Part shown: in pieces, positions 54,459-62,930 of the stretch
How the letters are laid out: each line of letters starts with the position of its first letter
Numbering within the stretch: position 1 is the stretch's first letter
Source of the DNA: Bacilli bacterium
GTDB lineage: Bacteria; Bacillota_I; Bacilli_A; RF39; UBA660
DNA: 64,000 bases
Assembly (NCBI GenBank): GCA_017541325.1
Contig: JAFXZI010000004.1
Span: forward strand, 59,208 to 123,207
Direction of reading: 5' to 3'
Translations under genes and position numbers: made by a program
The notes under the pieces: model-generated
Seen by the model: the letters and a program-made list of their open reading frames with translations, nothing else
What the model was told of the DNA's origin: nothing
The model's database searches: none

Positions 54459-54983
54459 CTACTTAACTATATCTTTATAATGACCATTTTGAACATAAAT
54501 AGTTTCTGAAACAACCATAAATATATTTGGATCATATTCCTTTACTATTTTTTCAACATCAGGTAACTCTTTATCATCTATCTCCATAAAAATCATTAAC
54601 TTACTATTATTCTTATATCCCTTTGCATTCATAGTAGATACAATATACCCATTTTTTCTAAGAATATCGACAAGTTCTGATTGAGACTTTGTAATCGTTA
54701 TTCTTATACCCAATTTTTCTCTTAAGAATTTTTGAGCTAAAAGTCCACCAACATAAGTACCAACAGCAAAACCTCCGGCATATGCAAAGACTATAAAAAT
54801 ACTATTAGAATCACTATTTAAAGCATTTCTAACTACTAAGAACCAAATAGTAACTTCTAAAAATCCAATTAATGCAGAAAGTAATTTTCTACCTTTAACT
54901 ATCATAAAAGTTTTAAATGTACCTAAAGATACATCACAAATTCTAGCAAAAAATATTTCTACACATAAAATAAATAAATCCAT
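54459..54983 (-). CDS. UPF0316 family membrane protein (DUF5698/DUF2179)
   Basis: A 174-residue protein with three membrane helices in the first 90 residues (LCVEIFFARICDVSLGTF, ALIGFLEVTIWFLVV, VFAYAGGFAVGTYVGGL), followed by a small cytoplasmic DUF2179-like ferredoxin-fold domain (about 95-160; RITITKSQSELVDILR). This is the arrangement of UPF0316 proteins in Firmicutes. It lies 8 bases upstream of the LysR gene on the same strand. Function in the family is not established. Confidence 0.85.
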   Translation of the reverse strand: MDLFILCVEIFFARICDVSLGTFKTFMIVKGRKLLSALIGFLEVTIWFLVVRNALNSDSNSIFIVFAYAGGFAVGTYVGGLLAQKFLREKLGIRITITKSQSELVDILRKNGYIVSTMNAKGYKNNSKLMIFMEIDDKELPDVEKIVKEYDPNIFMVVSETIYVQNGHYKDIVK

Positions 54984-55012
54984 TTTAACATCTCTTTTCT
55001 AAAATTATTATA

Positions 55013-55738
55013 CTACACGTCTAATAAAACCGTCAGTAATGAATGATCAGAATAATCATTTTCTATATTTTTATACTCTACTAATTTAAATTCTTTACTA
55101 TAAAAGATAGTATCAATACATGCTTTCCCAGTTTCACTAATCCATGTTATTTCACTATTATTAAGTTTTATTAAATATTTTTTTAGCATATCATATTCTA
55201 TAAATTCACTTTTGTTTTCATATATATATTTATGATCTCCTATTTTTTTTATTCCTGTATTAAAATCCCCACCAATGATTATCAATTCATTTTTAATACT
55301 TTCTATAACTTCTATTAATCTTTTAATATATTTAATTCGTTCTTCTTCAAAAACAGGTAAATGTACAGAAATAGCATTTATGACAGTATTATTAATCTTA
55401 ATTTTACTATGACAAACCCCTCTCATTTCGTGTGACTTTTCTACATCAGTTAAATAATTATTAGATTCAATTATCTCATACTTAGAAATAATTCCATTAC
55501 CATATTCTCCATTCAAAAAGTCTTCATTTTTTCCAAAGTAATAATAATCATGTCCAATACTAGTAGATAATTCTTCTATCTCATTAATATTTGCCCTTTC
55601 TGTATTAATATCTACTTCTTGAATTAATAATATATCTATATTCTTCTCTTTCAAAAAAGTCCCTTGTCTTTTAACATCAACAATCTTATCAAGACCTTCT
55701 CCATGGCAAATGTTATAAATTCCTATATTTAATCTCAT
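55013..55738 (-). CDS. Endonuclease/exonuclease/phosphatase-family hydrolase
   Basis: A 241-residue EEP-fold protein: IQEVDINTERA holds the metal-binding Glu, SVHLPVFEEE, IGGDFNTGIKK the Asp-Asn pair, CIDTIFYS the Asp, and YSDHSLLT the general-base Asp-His. The core is therefore complete. The family includes sphingomyelinases, DNases and phosphodiesterases; no signal peptide is seen, so it is cytoplasmic. Its substrate cannot be named. It has an AAGGAGG site. Confidence 0.88.
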   Translation of the reverse strand: MRLNIGIYNICHGEGLDKIVDVKRQGTFLKEKNIDILLIQEVDINTERANINEIEELSTSIGHDYYYFGKNEDFLNGEYGNGIISKYEIIESNNYLTDVEKSHEMRGVCHSKIKINNTVINAISVHLPVFEEERIKYIKRLIEVIESIKNELIIIGGDFNTGIKKIGDHKYIYENKSEFIEYDMLKKYLIKLNNSEITWISETGKACIDTIFYSKEFKLVEYKNIENDYSDHSLLTVLLDV

Positions 55739-55749
55739 AGTGCCTCCTT

Positions 55750-55776
55750 AACAATAAAAAGTAGATTTCTCTACTT
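55750..55776 (-). terminator. Terminator after the small membrane protein gene
   Basis: AAAGTAGA/TCTACTTT hairpin with a 4-nt loop. It overlaps the stop region. Confidence 0.7.
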
Positions 55777-56040
55777 TGTTTTATTTCTAGTTTTTATAAT
55801 TGAAACAATAAATAATACAATATCAATTAAAAGTGGTATTCCTAAAATATAGAATAACAAGGATGTTTCTACTATAAATGCATCGAACCAATTGTAGACA
55901 TCTAATCCCATCATAGGGTAAGGATATTTTGCATCACTAAAATAATTACTAATAAACAAGTAAAGTATTATTAATAAGAACAACAATACAATTATTCCTG
56001 TAATTTTACGAATAAGATTCCACTTTTTCAAAGTATTCAC
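55771..56040 (-). CDS. Small two-helix membrane protein
   Basis: An 89-residue protein with two membrane helices (about 14-31 and 57-80) and a short extracytoplasmic loop. GTG start at 56040; four bases after the end of the small 56044 gene, so it is coupled to it. I do not recognise the family. Confidence 0.65.
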   Translation of the reverse strand: MNTLKKWNLIRKITGIIVLLFLLIILYLFISNYFSDAKYPYPMMGLDVYNWFDAFIVETSLLFYILGIPLLIDIVLFIVSIIKTRNKTK

Positions 56041-56043
56041 ACC

Positions 56044-56184
56044 CTATTTATCTTTATTTTTATTCCTTTTAAGTAATAAATTTGTTATATCCTCAATATC
56101 TCCTGATTCTACATCTCCAACCTCATAAGATCCATATTTTTTTCCATTCAACTCAAATGTACCTAAATAGATATTATTTGACAT
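56044..56184 (-). CDS. Small hypothetical protein (46 residues)
   Basis: A frame from ATG 56184 (MSNNIYLGTF...) to TAG 56044. It is acidic in the middle (YEVGDVESGDIEDI) and basic at the end (LLLKRNKNKDK). There is no strong ribosome site, but codon use and the 3-base gap to the next start suggest it is real. It fills a space between aldolase and the two-helix protein that would otherwise be empty. No family recognised. Confidence 0.5.
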   Translation of the reverse strand: MSNNIYLGTFELNGKKYGSYEVGDVESGDIEDITNLLLKRNKNKDK

Positions 56185-56212
56185 AGCCCATCTTTCTAAA
56201 ATAATTATACAA

Positions 56213-56241
56213 TAAAAAAGATAGAATAATCTATCTTTATT
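56213..56241 (-). terminator. Terminator after the aldolase gene
   Basis: AAAGATAGA/TCTATCTTT hairpin, T-run on the minus strand. Confidence 0.75.
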
Positions 56242-57121
56242 TTATAGATGCATCATAAATCATATCAATAGCATCTTTTAATTTATTATCAAATTCTTCT
56301 TCAGTATCTGTAACTCTTAAAGATTCTAGTAATGCTCTTGAGAACGAAGCAATCATTCCATGATTACGAGCTAATCTATCACAAGCATCAGCACATGTAT
56401 AACCACCAGATAAAGCAACAATTCTAACTACCTTTTCATCTTCCATTAAATCTGCATAAAAATTATCTACTGTAGGAATAGTGAACTTAAACATAACTTT
56501 AGTTCCTTCTGGTAAAATATGTAAAAAATCTTTTACTTCTTCTTTAAGAATTCTTTCGCACTCTTCTTTATCAGGTGCATCAATACTTACTTCTGGTTCA
56601 ATAATAGGAATAAGCCCAAATGATGCAATTAAATTAGCTATTTCAAATTGTTGTTTAACAACTTTTCTAATTCCTTCAGGATTTGCTCTTTTTATAACAG
56701 ATCTCATTTTAGTTCCAAAAACTCCATGAGAAACTGCTTGTTTTAAAGTTTCTTCTAAACCAGGAATATCTTTCATTACTTGAACATCATCTTCTTCATC
56801 TGCTAATCCTTTATCAACTTTTAAGAAAGATAATATATGTTTATTATTCCATAAATATTCACTAGTATATTCTCCATCAATCATATTATTCATTGTTTTT
56901 TCAAACAAGATTACTCCTAGTATTTTATCACTAGTAAAACTATTACTCTTAATAACACGAGCTCTCATTTCATGAATAAGATTAAACATTTCTTCATCAG
57001 TTGAATATTGGTCTTCTCCTATTCCGTATAATCTTAAAGTTTTACCACTACTTCCACCGCTTTGGTCTAAAGCAGCTATAAAACCTTTCCCATTTTTCAT
57101 TATTTCAAATTTTTCATCCAT
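56237..57121 (-). CDS. fda: Class I fructose-bisphosphate aldolase
   Basis: A 294-residue Schiff-base aldolase of the Staphylococcus Fda type. Landmarks are FIAALDQSGGSSGKTL at the start, FGTKMRSVIKR, IPIIEPEVSID, and MFKFTIPTVDNFY where the Schiff-base Lys lies, then ALSGGYTCADAC near the phosphate site. The length matches the 295-residue family. ATG 57121 with AGGTGA is preferred; the in-frame GTG nine bases upstream overlaps that site. It works with enolase in glycolysis/gluconeogenesis. Confidence 0.94.
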   Translation of the reverse strand: MDEKFEIMKNGKGFIAALDQSGGSSGKTLRLYGIGEDQYSTDEEMFNLIHEMRARVIKSNSFTSDKILGVILFEKTMNNMIDGEYTSEYLWNNKHILSFLKVDKGLADEEDDVQVMKDIPGLEETLKQAVSHGVFGTKMRSVIKRANPEGIRKVVKQQFEIANLIASFGLIPIIEPEVSIDAPDKEECERILKEEVKDFLHILPEGTKVMFKFTIPTVDNFYADLMEDEKVVRIVALSGGYTCADACDRLARNHGMIASFSRALLESLRVTDTEEEFDNKLKDAIDMIYDASIK

Positions 57122-57149
57122 TTCAATCACCTATCATCATTATATAATA

Positions 57150-57184
57150 AAAAATAAAAAGCAGTGTTATTAATTAACACTACT
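57150..57184 (-). terminator. Terminator after trpS
   Basis: AGTGTT/AACACT stem with flanking AAG/CTT and a long T-run on the minus strand. Confidence 0.75.
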
Positions 57185-57189
57185 TTACA

Positions 57190-58170
57190 TTATCTTCCAA
57201 CACCAACTTTAGTAAATACTTCCTCAACTTTAGACTTAGCAATTTCTCTAACCTTTTTATTTGACTCATCTAGTATTTTATCTATTGTATCTCCCTCAAT
57301 AACCTCTTTATATTTTGATTGTAAATTATTTAATAGTTCAACAACAACATCCGCAACTCTTTTTTTGAAAGTACCATAATTTGATCCTTCAAACTCTTTT
57401 TCAGCATCTTGAATTGAAATGTTTTTTAACGAAGAATAAATAGTTAATAAATTACTAACTCCTGGTTTATGTTCTGGATCAAACTTAATAGACATTTCAC
57501 TATCAGTAACCGCACTCATTATCTTTTTTCTAGCAATTTCTGGATCTTCAAGTAATATTATGCACCCTTTATTATTGTCATCAGACTTACTCATTTTTTT
57601 TGTAGGATCTTGTAAGTCATATATTTTTGCTCCCGTTTTAGGTATAACAGGTTCTGGGATTTTAAATGTTTCACCATATTTATTATTAAATCTTTCAGCA
57701 ATATTTCTTGCAAGCTCAACATGTTGTTTTTGATCAATACCAACCGGTACTACATCCGCATCGTATAATAATATATCACTAGCCATCAACATAGGATAAG
57801 TAAATAAACCAACAGTTACATTTTCATTATTTTTACTTTTTTCTTTAAATTGAGTCATACGTGCTGCTTCACCCATATAAGTATTACATTCAAAAACCCA
57901 GCTTAAATTTGCATGATATACGTTTTCAGATTGAATAAATAAAGTAGTATATTTTGGATCTAATCCACAAGCTAAATAAACCGCAATTAGATCCCTAATT
58001 TTTTTATGTAACACTTTTGGATCATTATATATTGTTAACGCATGCAAGTCAGCAACAAAAACAAAAGTTTCATATTCCTTTTGCATTTCATTAAAATGTT
58101 TAAGTGCTCCTATATAATTTCCTAATGTTAAATCACCAGTAGGTTTTATTCCTGATAATAATCTTTTCAT
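57190..58170 (-). CDS. trpS: Tryptophanyl-tRNA synthetase
   Basis: A 326-residue class I synthetase. The HIGH-type motif is TLGNYIGAL (about 13-21), and KKMSKSDDN holds the KMSKS motif. It also has LHALTIYND, LMASDILLYDADVVPVG and IDQKQHVELARN. ATG 58170 follows GAGGTGA; a longer frame to 58215 has no ribosome site. There is no room for a T-box leader upstream, because the HerA-like gene ends 50 bases away. Terminated by a hairpin. Confidence 0.96.
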   Translation of the reverse strand: MKRLLSGIKPTGDLTLGNYIGALKHFNEMQKEYETFVFVADLHALTIYNDPKVLHKKIRDLIAVYLACGLDPKYTTLFIQSENVYHANLSWVFECNTYMGEAARMTQFKEKSKNNENVTVGLFTYPMLMASDILLYDADVVPVGIDQKQHVELARNIAERFNNKYGETFKIPEPVIPKTGAKIYDLQDPTKKMSKSDDNNKGCIILLEDPEIARKKIMSAVTDSEMSIKFDPEHKPGVSNLLTIYSSLKNISIQDAEKEFEGSNYGTFKKRVADVVVELLNNLQSKYKEVIEGDTIDKILDESNKKVREIAKSKVEEVFTKVGVGR

Positions 58171-58197
58171 ATTATCACCTCTCAAACGAATTATAGC

Positions 58198-58227
58198 ATA
58201 AAAAAAAGTAGACATATAGTCTACTTA
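58198..58227 (-). terminator. Terminator after the HerA-like gene
   Basis: AAGTAGAC/GTCTACTT stem with a 5-nt loop and an eight-base T-run on the minus strand. Confidence 0.8.
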
Positions 58228-59774
58228 AAAAATTTTTTGAACAATTTATTTAATCCTTTATCTAATAATTTATTAACTGCTTTATTTTCTGCTTTCTTTC
58301 CAATCTTATATAAAGGATCATTCTTCTTAGCTTTTTCAGCCTCACGTCTTGCTTTTTCTTCTGCTCTTTCTGCTTCTCTTTTAGCTTTTTCCTCTTCTTT
58401 TCTTTCTTTTTCTGCTTGAATAGCTGCTGCTTTTTCTTCTTTTTCTGCTTGAATAGCTGCTGCTTTTTCTTCTTCTATTTTAGCTATTTCTTCTCTTTTT
58501 GCTTTTATTTTTTCTGATGCAGAATGATCATCTATTAAAGTATCATATTTGCCATATAATCTTCCAGCTTTAATTACTTGTTCTCTTTCACTATCAGTAA
58601 TTGTTCCCATTCTACTTTGAGGTGGTAATATTTTTACTTTTTCAACAACCGATGGTTCACCATGTTCAGTTTGGAAAGATACTAAAGCTTCTCCTGTTCC
58701 TAATTCCTTAATTGCTTCTACTGTATCAAATTTAGGATTTGTTCTAAATCCATCTGCAGCTGCTTTTATACTCTTTTCATCAGTTTTAGTATAAGCACGA
58801 AGAACATGTTGTACCCTGTTTCCTAATTGAGATAAAACTTCATCATTAATATCAGATGGAGATTGAGAAATAAAATATAATCCTATTCCTTTAGATCTAA
58901 TTAACTTAACAATTTGAATTAATTGTTTAACAACGTTTTCTTTCATCTCAGAGAAAATTAAATGAGCTTCATCAAAAAAGAATACTAATTTTGGTTTATC
59001 TAAATCACCAACTTCAGGCATTTCATTATATAAAGTATTTAATAACCACAAAAGCATAATAACATATGTAGTTGGTGTCTTAAACAATGTTTGAGCATCT
59101 AAAATATTGATATATCCATATCCACTTTCTCCCCAATTCATAAAATCTTTAATATCGAAAGCAGGTTTTCCAAAGAATAAATCCCCTCCAGCTTCACGAA
59201 GATTAATAACCGCTCTTTTTATTGATGTTATTGTTTGTCCAGAAATGTTTCCATAAGTTTGTGAATACTCTTTTTTCTTTTCATCAACATAACTAAGCAT
59301 ATCATCTAAGTCACCTAAATCGATTAACTCTAAATTCTCATCATTTGATATTTTAAAAACTACACCTAATACTTCTTCTTGAACATCTGATAAATCAAGC
59401 ATTCTTGATAAAAGTCTTGCTCCAATTGATGAAACAGTCGTTCTAATTGGATGTCCTTTTTCTCCATTTACATCGAAAAATGCTGTTGGAAATTTTTTAT
59501 ATTCCCATCCTTCTAATCCAAGTTTTTCAACTCTTCCACTAACATTTTCATTATTCTCATCAATAAATGGCATACCTGCCAAATCACCTTTAACGTCAAC
59601 TAAAAATACTGGAACTCCTGCAGATGAAAAACTTTCTGCTAAAACCTTTAAAGTAACAGTTTTTCCAGAACCAGATGCTCCTGTTATAAGACCATGTCTA
59701 TTGGCCATTTTAGGTAATAAATATGCTTCGTGATTTTCACCTTTTCCTACTAAAATTTTCTCATTAATATACAT
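58221..59774 (-). CDS. HerA-like P-loop ATPase (DUF853/YjgR type)
   Basis: A 517-residue ATPase of the HerA/FtsK superfamily, YjgR type. Walker A is ITGASGSGKTVTLKVL (about 30-45), a Walker B-like LVFFFDEAHLIF lies at about 260-271, then ISQSPSDIND and LGNRVQHVLRAYT. A Lys/Glu/Ala-rich coiled coil (about 425-485) and basic tail follow. It has no HAS barrel visible at the start. DNA translocation is inferred from the superfamily; the role is unproven. No nuclease partner (NurA) is adjacent. Confidence 0.88.
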   Translation of the reverse strand: MYINEKILVGKGENHEAYLLPKMANRHGLITGASGSGKTVTLKVLAESFSSAGVPVFLVDVKGDLAGMPFIDENNENVSGRVEKLGLEGWEYKKFPTAFFDVNGEKGHPIRTTVSSIGARLLSRMLDLSDVQEEVLGVVFKISNDENLELIDLGDLDDMLSYVDEKKKEYSQTYGNISGQTITSIKRAVINLREAGGDLFFGKPAFDIKDFMNWGESGYGYINILDAQTLFKTPTTYVIMLLWLLNTLYNEMPEVGDLDKPKLVFFFDEAHLIFSEMKENVVKQLIQIVKLIRSKGIGLYFISQSPSDINDEVLSQLGNRVQHVLRAYTKTDEKSIKAAADGFRTNPKFDTVEAIKELGTGEALVSFQTEHGEPSVVEKVKILPPQSRMGTITDSEREQVIKAGRLYGKYDTLIDDHSASEKIKAKREEIAKIEEEKAAAIQAEKEEKAAAIQAEKERKEEEKAKREAERAEEKARREAEKAKKNDPLYKIGKKAENKAVNKLLDKGLNKLFKKFFK

Positions 59775-59804
59775 AAGTATTCCTCCATATTTTTATTATA
59801 TCAA

Positions 59805-59838
59805 AAAAAATAAAAACTATATAGATATAGTTTTTATT
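59805..59838 (-). terminator. Terminator after the 59841 gene
   Basis: AAAAACTATA/TATAGTTTTT hairpin with a 4-nt loop. Confidence 0.75.
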
Positions 59839-59840
59839 AT

Positions 59841-60317
59841 TTATCCTTGATTAAATGATTGAATAGTTTTTGCTCTTCCGTTATTACTATCAAAACCATT
59901 TTTATCAAAACTAAGTATCTTACTACATATGCCATCTTTATCTAATAAGATGCAAGAAGATTTTTGTAAATCATCAAGAACATCTTGGTTTTCACTAGAT
60001 GGACCATCTTCAGATACTTTTTTATATTTTTTAACATCAGCCATCGACAAAACATACATAGGTGCAAGATAATCTTTTTCTTCAGATTCTTTTGGACAAA
60101 GAAAATAACCCATAACGGTTTTTGGAGCATTATAAGATTTAAACCAATCTGCTACTAAAGTCATTTCTATAGTAGGAGCACCAGTTTTATCATCACTATA
60201 TGCAGACAAATATATAGATGAAACAAATCTATTATTACTATATGTTAAAAAATGTTCTCTAACTAATTTTGATATATATTCTGCATCAGTTTCTTTTAAT
60301 AATAATATTTCTTTCAT
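59841..60317 (-). CDS. Hypothetical protein
   Basis: A 158-residue cytoplasmic-type protein with no recognised motif. A helical start (KETDAEYISKLVREHFLTYS) is followed by a beta-rich middle (IYLSAYSDDKTGAPTIEMTL, VMGYFLCPKESEE) and a Ser/Asn-rich end. It has a GGAG ribosome site 8 bases from ATG and a clear terminator, so it is a single-gene unit. A 5' gap of 108 bases before alr holds only the alr terminator. Confidence 0.68.
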   Translation of the reverse strand: MKEILLLKETDAEYISKLVREHFLTYSNNRFVSSIYLSAYSDDKTGAPTIEMTLVADWFKSYNAPKTVMGYFLCPKESEEKDYLAPMYVLSMADVKKYKKVSEDGPSSENQDVLDDLQKSSCILLDKDGICSKILSFDKNGFDSNNGRAKTIQSFNQG

Positions 60318-60397
60318 AAAATCCTTTCTCCATAATATTTATATTAGTTCGTTCACACAATTTAAATATTTTAACATAACGCAAAAACTTCGTCAAC

Positions 60398-60428
60398 AAA
60401 AAAGTGTTGACAACATCGTCAACACTTA
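60398..60428 (-). terminator. Terminator after alr
   Basis: AAGTGTTGAC/GTCAACACTT stem with a 6-nt loop, then TTTTTTG on the minus strand. The alr stop codon lies in the stem. Confidence 0.8.
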
Positions 60429-61496
60429 TTTATTATTCTCTTCGCTTTCCTCTAAATAAATTCTAGGAACTCTTTTTGAAATAGAACATATTATTTCATA
60501 TGGAATTGTCTCAAGATAATTAGAAACTTCTATAATATGATCTATATCTTTCAAAACTATTACTTTATCATGAACTGAAACACTTTCATCTATTTTAACA
60601 AACATCATATCCATACATATATTCCCTACTATTGGATATTCTTTATTATTAATAAATACTGTTCTTCCAGTGTTTTTCCTTATTATTCCATCTGCATATC
60701 CAATTGGAACAACCGCAATAAGTTCCTTATTAGTTGCTTTATATTTACCATCGTACCCAACAGATTCATTATCTAAAGTATTAATTTTTATTACTTCACT
60801 TTCTAAACTAAAAGTAGATTTTAAATTTAAATCATTTTCTACCAATCCATATATAATTATTCCTAACCTACAAGTATTAACATACTTCTTTTTAGGATAA
60901 TTTAGAGTATATTGACTAGCTCCTAAATGAATCATTTTAATATCATTTAAGTTTATATCACTTACGATATGTTCAAATGTTTCTTCTTGCTTTTTTGTTA
61001 TTAATTTATCATCAGGATTATACATATGTGTATAAATACCTTCAAGTATTAGGCTACTATTAATTATTTCATTGTATATTTTATTAAAATCTTCTTTTGT
61101 TTTTACACCTAATCGATTCATTCCAGTATTAATCTTGATATGCACTTTTATTTTTTTATTAGAAATCATTTTAACATATTGATAATCATCTACTGTAATT
61201 GTAATATCATTTTCTAAACAAATATCAATATATTCTTCATTTATTAATCCCAAACATAAAATTGGTATATCTTTAAATTCATTTCTAATTTCTAAAGCTT
61301 CGTCTAAAGTGGCAACCGCTAAATAATTACATCCTCCATCAATAATGGCTTTTACTACTTTATTGTCACAATGCCCATATGAGTCTGCTTTAACAACTCC
61401 AATATAATTATTATATTCCTTGTGTTTTTCAATAATTTTTTTAACATTGTTTTTTATATTGCTTAAATAAATATTTACATATGTACTTCTATACAT
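60426..61496 (-). CDS. alr: Alanine racemase
   Basis: A 356-residue PLP enzyme making D-alanine for peptidoglycan. The N-terminal barrel has the PLP lysine in VVKADSYGH (Lys36), RLGVKTKEDF and IYTHMYNPDD; the C-terminal beta domain holds the second catalytic Tyr in GYDGKYKATN, plus VGNICMDMMFV. ATG 61496 follows GGTGATTC; GTG codons 9 and 12 bases upstream overlap that site. It shows that this organism makes a D-Ala-containing cell wall. Spacing to metK is 34 bases. Confidence 0.94.
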   Translation of the reverse strand: MYRSTYVNIYLSNIKNNVKKIIEKHKEYNNYIGVVKADSYGHCDNKVVKAIIDGGCNYLAVATLDEALEIRNEFKDIPILCLGLINEEYIDICLENDITITVDDYQYVKMISNKKIKVHIKINTGMNRLGVKTKEDFNKIYNEIINSSLILEGIYTHMYNPDDKLITKKQEETFEHIVSDINLNDIKMIHLGASQYTLNYPKKKYVNTCRLGIIIYGLVENDLNLKSTFSLESEVIKINTLDNESVGYDGKYKATNKELIAVVPIGYADGIIRKNTGRTVFINNKEYPIVGNICMDMMFVKIDESVSVHDKVIVLKDIDHIIEVSNYLETIPYEIICSISKRVPRIYLEESEENNK

Positions 61497-61530
61497 TAGA
61501 ATCACCACTTTAAATTATAGCACTTTTTAT

Positions 61531-62655
61531 TTATATTTTTATTATTTCTTCCCACGGTAGGTAAGATTTTCCAAAATGACCATAATTTGTTGTTTTCTTA
61601 TATATAGGATTTTCCAAACCTAAACTATTTATAATTCCTCTTGGAGTAAGATTAAAATTATCATTGATCTTTTTTAATATTTCATCCTCTGGAATTGTAT
61701 TTGTTCCAAAACAATCTACAAAAATAGAAATTGGCTTTGCAACTCCAATTGCATAAGATAATTGAATTTCACACCTTTTGGCATATCCGTTTGCAACAAC
61801 ATTTTTAGCAATAAATCTAGCCATATAAGATGCAGATCTATCTACTTTAGTTGGATCTTTTCCTGAAAAGGCACCACCACCATGATGAGCATATCCACCA
61901 TAGGTATCAACTATTATTTTTCTTCCCGTCAATCCACTATCACCCATCGGACCACCTATTACAAATCTTCCCGTCGAATTTATTAATATTTTTGTTTTAT
62001 TATCAACATATTTTTTTGGAACAACTTCTTTGATAACTTTTTCTTTTATTTCTTCCCTTAATTTTTCTACGGATTTATTATCTTTATGTTGAACCGATAC
62101 AATAATTGTATCTATCCTTTTTATTTTGTCTCCATCATATTCAACTGTTACTTGACTTTTACCATCCGCTCCTATTCCTTTTATTATTTTATTTTTTTTA
62201 ATTTCTGCTAATCTTTTTGTTAAATCATGAGCAATAACTAATCCAAGTGGTAAATATTCTTTCGTTTCATTGCATGCATAACCAAACATCATTCCTTGAT
62301 CTCCAGCTCCTTCGGATGTTTCATCATCATTAGAATTATTTACTCCAAGAGCAATATCAGGTGATTGTATTGAAGTGTTTATTATTATCTCACATTTTTT
62401 ATAGTCTATATCACAATCTCCAAAATAACCAATTTCTTTGATGGCTTTTCTTACTATTTTTTCTATATCAACTTTTGCTTTTGATGATATTTCCCCTGTA
62501 ATAAAAACTTTGTTTTTTCCAACACAGCACTCAATTCCTGCTCTTGTTTTCTTATCTTTTTTTAATAATTCATCCAAAATACTATCTGAAATATAATCAC
62601 ATAATTTATCTGGATGTCCTTCAGTAACACTTTCTGAAGTAAATAGTTTTTTCAT
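61531..62655 (-). CDS. metK: S-adenosylmethionine synthetase
   Basis: A 374-residue MetK making SAM from methionine and ATP. Blocks are FTSESVTEGHPDKLCD, GAGDQGMMFGYA, GGPMGDSGLTGRKIIVDTYG, and GGGAFSGKDPTKVDRSASYM. The start is ATG 62655, eight bases after AAGGAGG. The leader of about 190 bases holds a SAM-I riboswitch and a terminator, so SAM should switch off its own synthesis gene. SAM supply is relevant to the two radical SAM cluster enzymes and NrdG. Confidence 0.97.
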   Translation of the reverse strand: MKKLFTSESVTEGHPDKLCDYISDSILDELLKKDKKTRAGIECCVGKNKVFITGEISSKAKVDIEKIVRKAIKEIGYFGDCDIDYKKCEIIINTSIQSPDIALGVNNSNDDETSEGAGDQGMMFGYACNETKEYLPLGLVIAHDLTKRLAEIKKNKIIKGIGADGKSQVTVEYDGDKIKRIDTIIVSVQHKDNKSVEKLREEIKEKVIKEVVPKKYVDNKTKILINSTGRFVIGGPMGDSGLTGRKIIVDTYGGYAHHGGGAFSGKDPTKVDRSASYMARFIAKNVVANGYAKRCEIQLSYAIGVAKPISIFVDCFGTNTIPEDEILKKINDNFNLTPRGIINSLGLENPIYKKTTNYGHFGKSYLPWEEIIKI

Positions 62656-62693
62656 TTTTCCTCCTTGATTATTTATATATTCATATATGTTAA

Positions 62694-62724
62694 TCAAAAA
62701 AATCTCTGCTTTTTGGCAGAGATT
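62694..62724 (-). terminator. Expression-platform terminator of the metK riboswitch
   Basis: AATCTCTGC/GCAGAGATT stem with a 6-nt loop and a T-run on the minus strand, 39 bases before the metK ATG. Confidence 0.85.
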
Positions 62725-62738
62725 AGTAGTATTAGTTT

Positions 62739-62843
62739 ATAATCATCAGCCAAAGTAATACTTTGTCGGTTTTAGCACCTAACTTAAAAGGTTGCTGTGG
62801 AGTCATAAAGCCGATTCTCTCGTCCACTCTTGATAACATATAT
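62739..62843 (-). promoter_or_regulatory. SAM-I (S-box) riboswitch aptamer
   Basis: Minus-strand leader of metK with the S-box core: TTATCAAGAG at the 5' strand of P1, TATGACTCC, GCAACC, then AGGTGCTAAAACC and a closing GATGAT that pairs with GTTATC. It begins at about the predicted transcription start and is followed by the terminator. SAM binding should favour termination. Confidence 0.9.
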
Positions 62844-62849
62844 AACTAG

Positions 62850-62878
62850 ATTATATTTTTATATTACATTTTTGTCAA
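62850..62878 (-). promoter_or_regulatory. Consensus promoter of metK
   Basis: Minus-strand TTGACA (62878-62873), 17-base spacer, TATAAT (62855-62850): a perfect sigma-A promoter just before the riboswitch. Confidence 0.85.
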
Positions 62879-62930
62879 TTTTATTAGGAATTATTGTTTT
62901 TGGTAATAATAATATTATCAGGTGATAAAT

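Noticed and set aside
58171..58220. T-box leader before trpS
   Set aside because: Only about 50 bases separate trpS from the preceding terminator, too short for a T-box.
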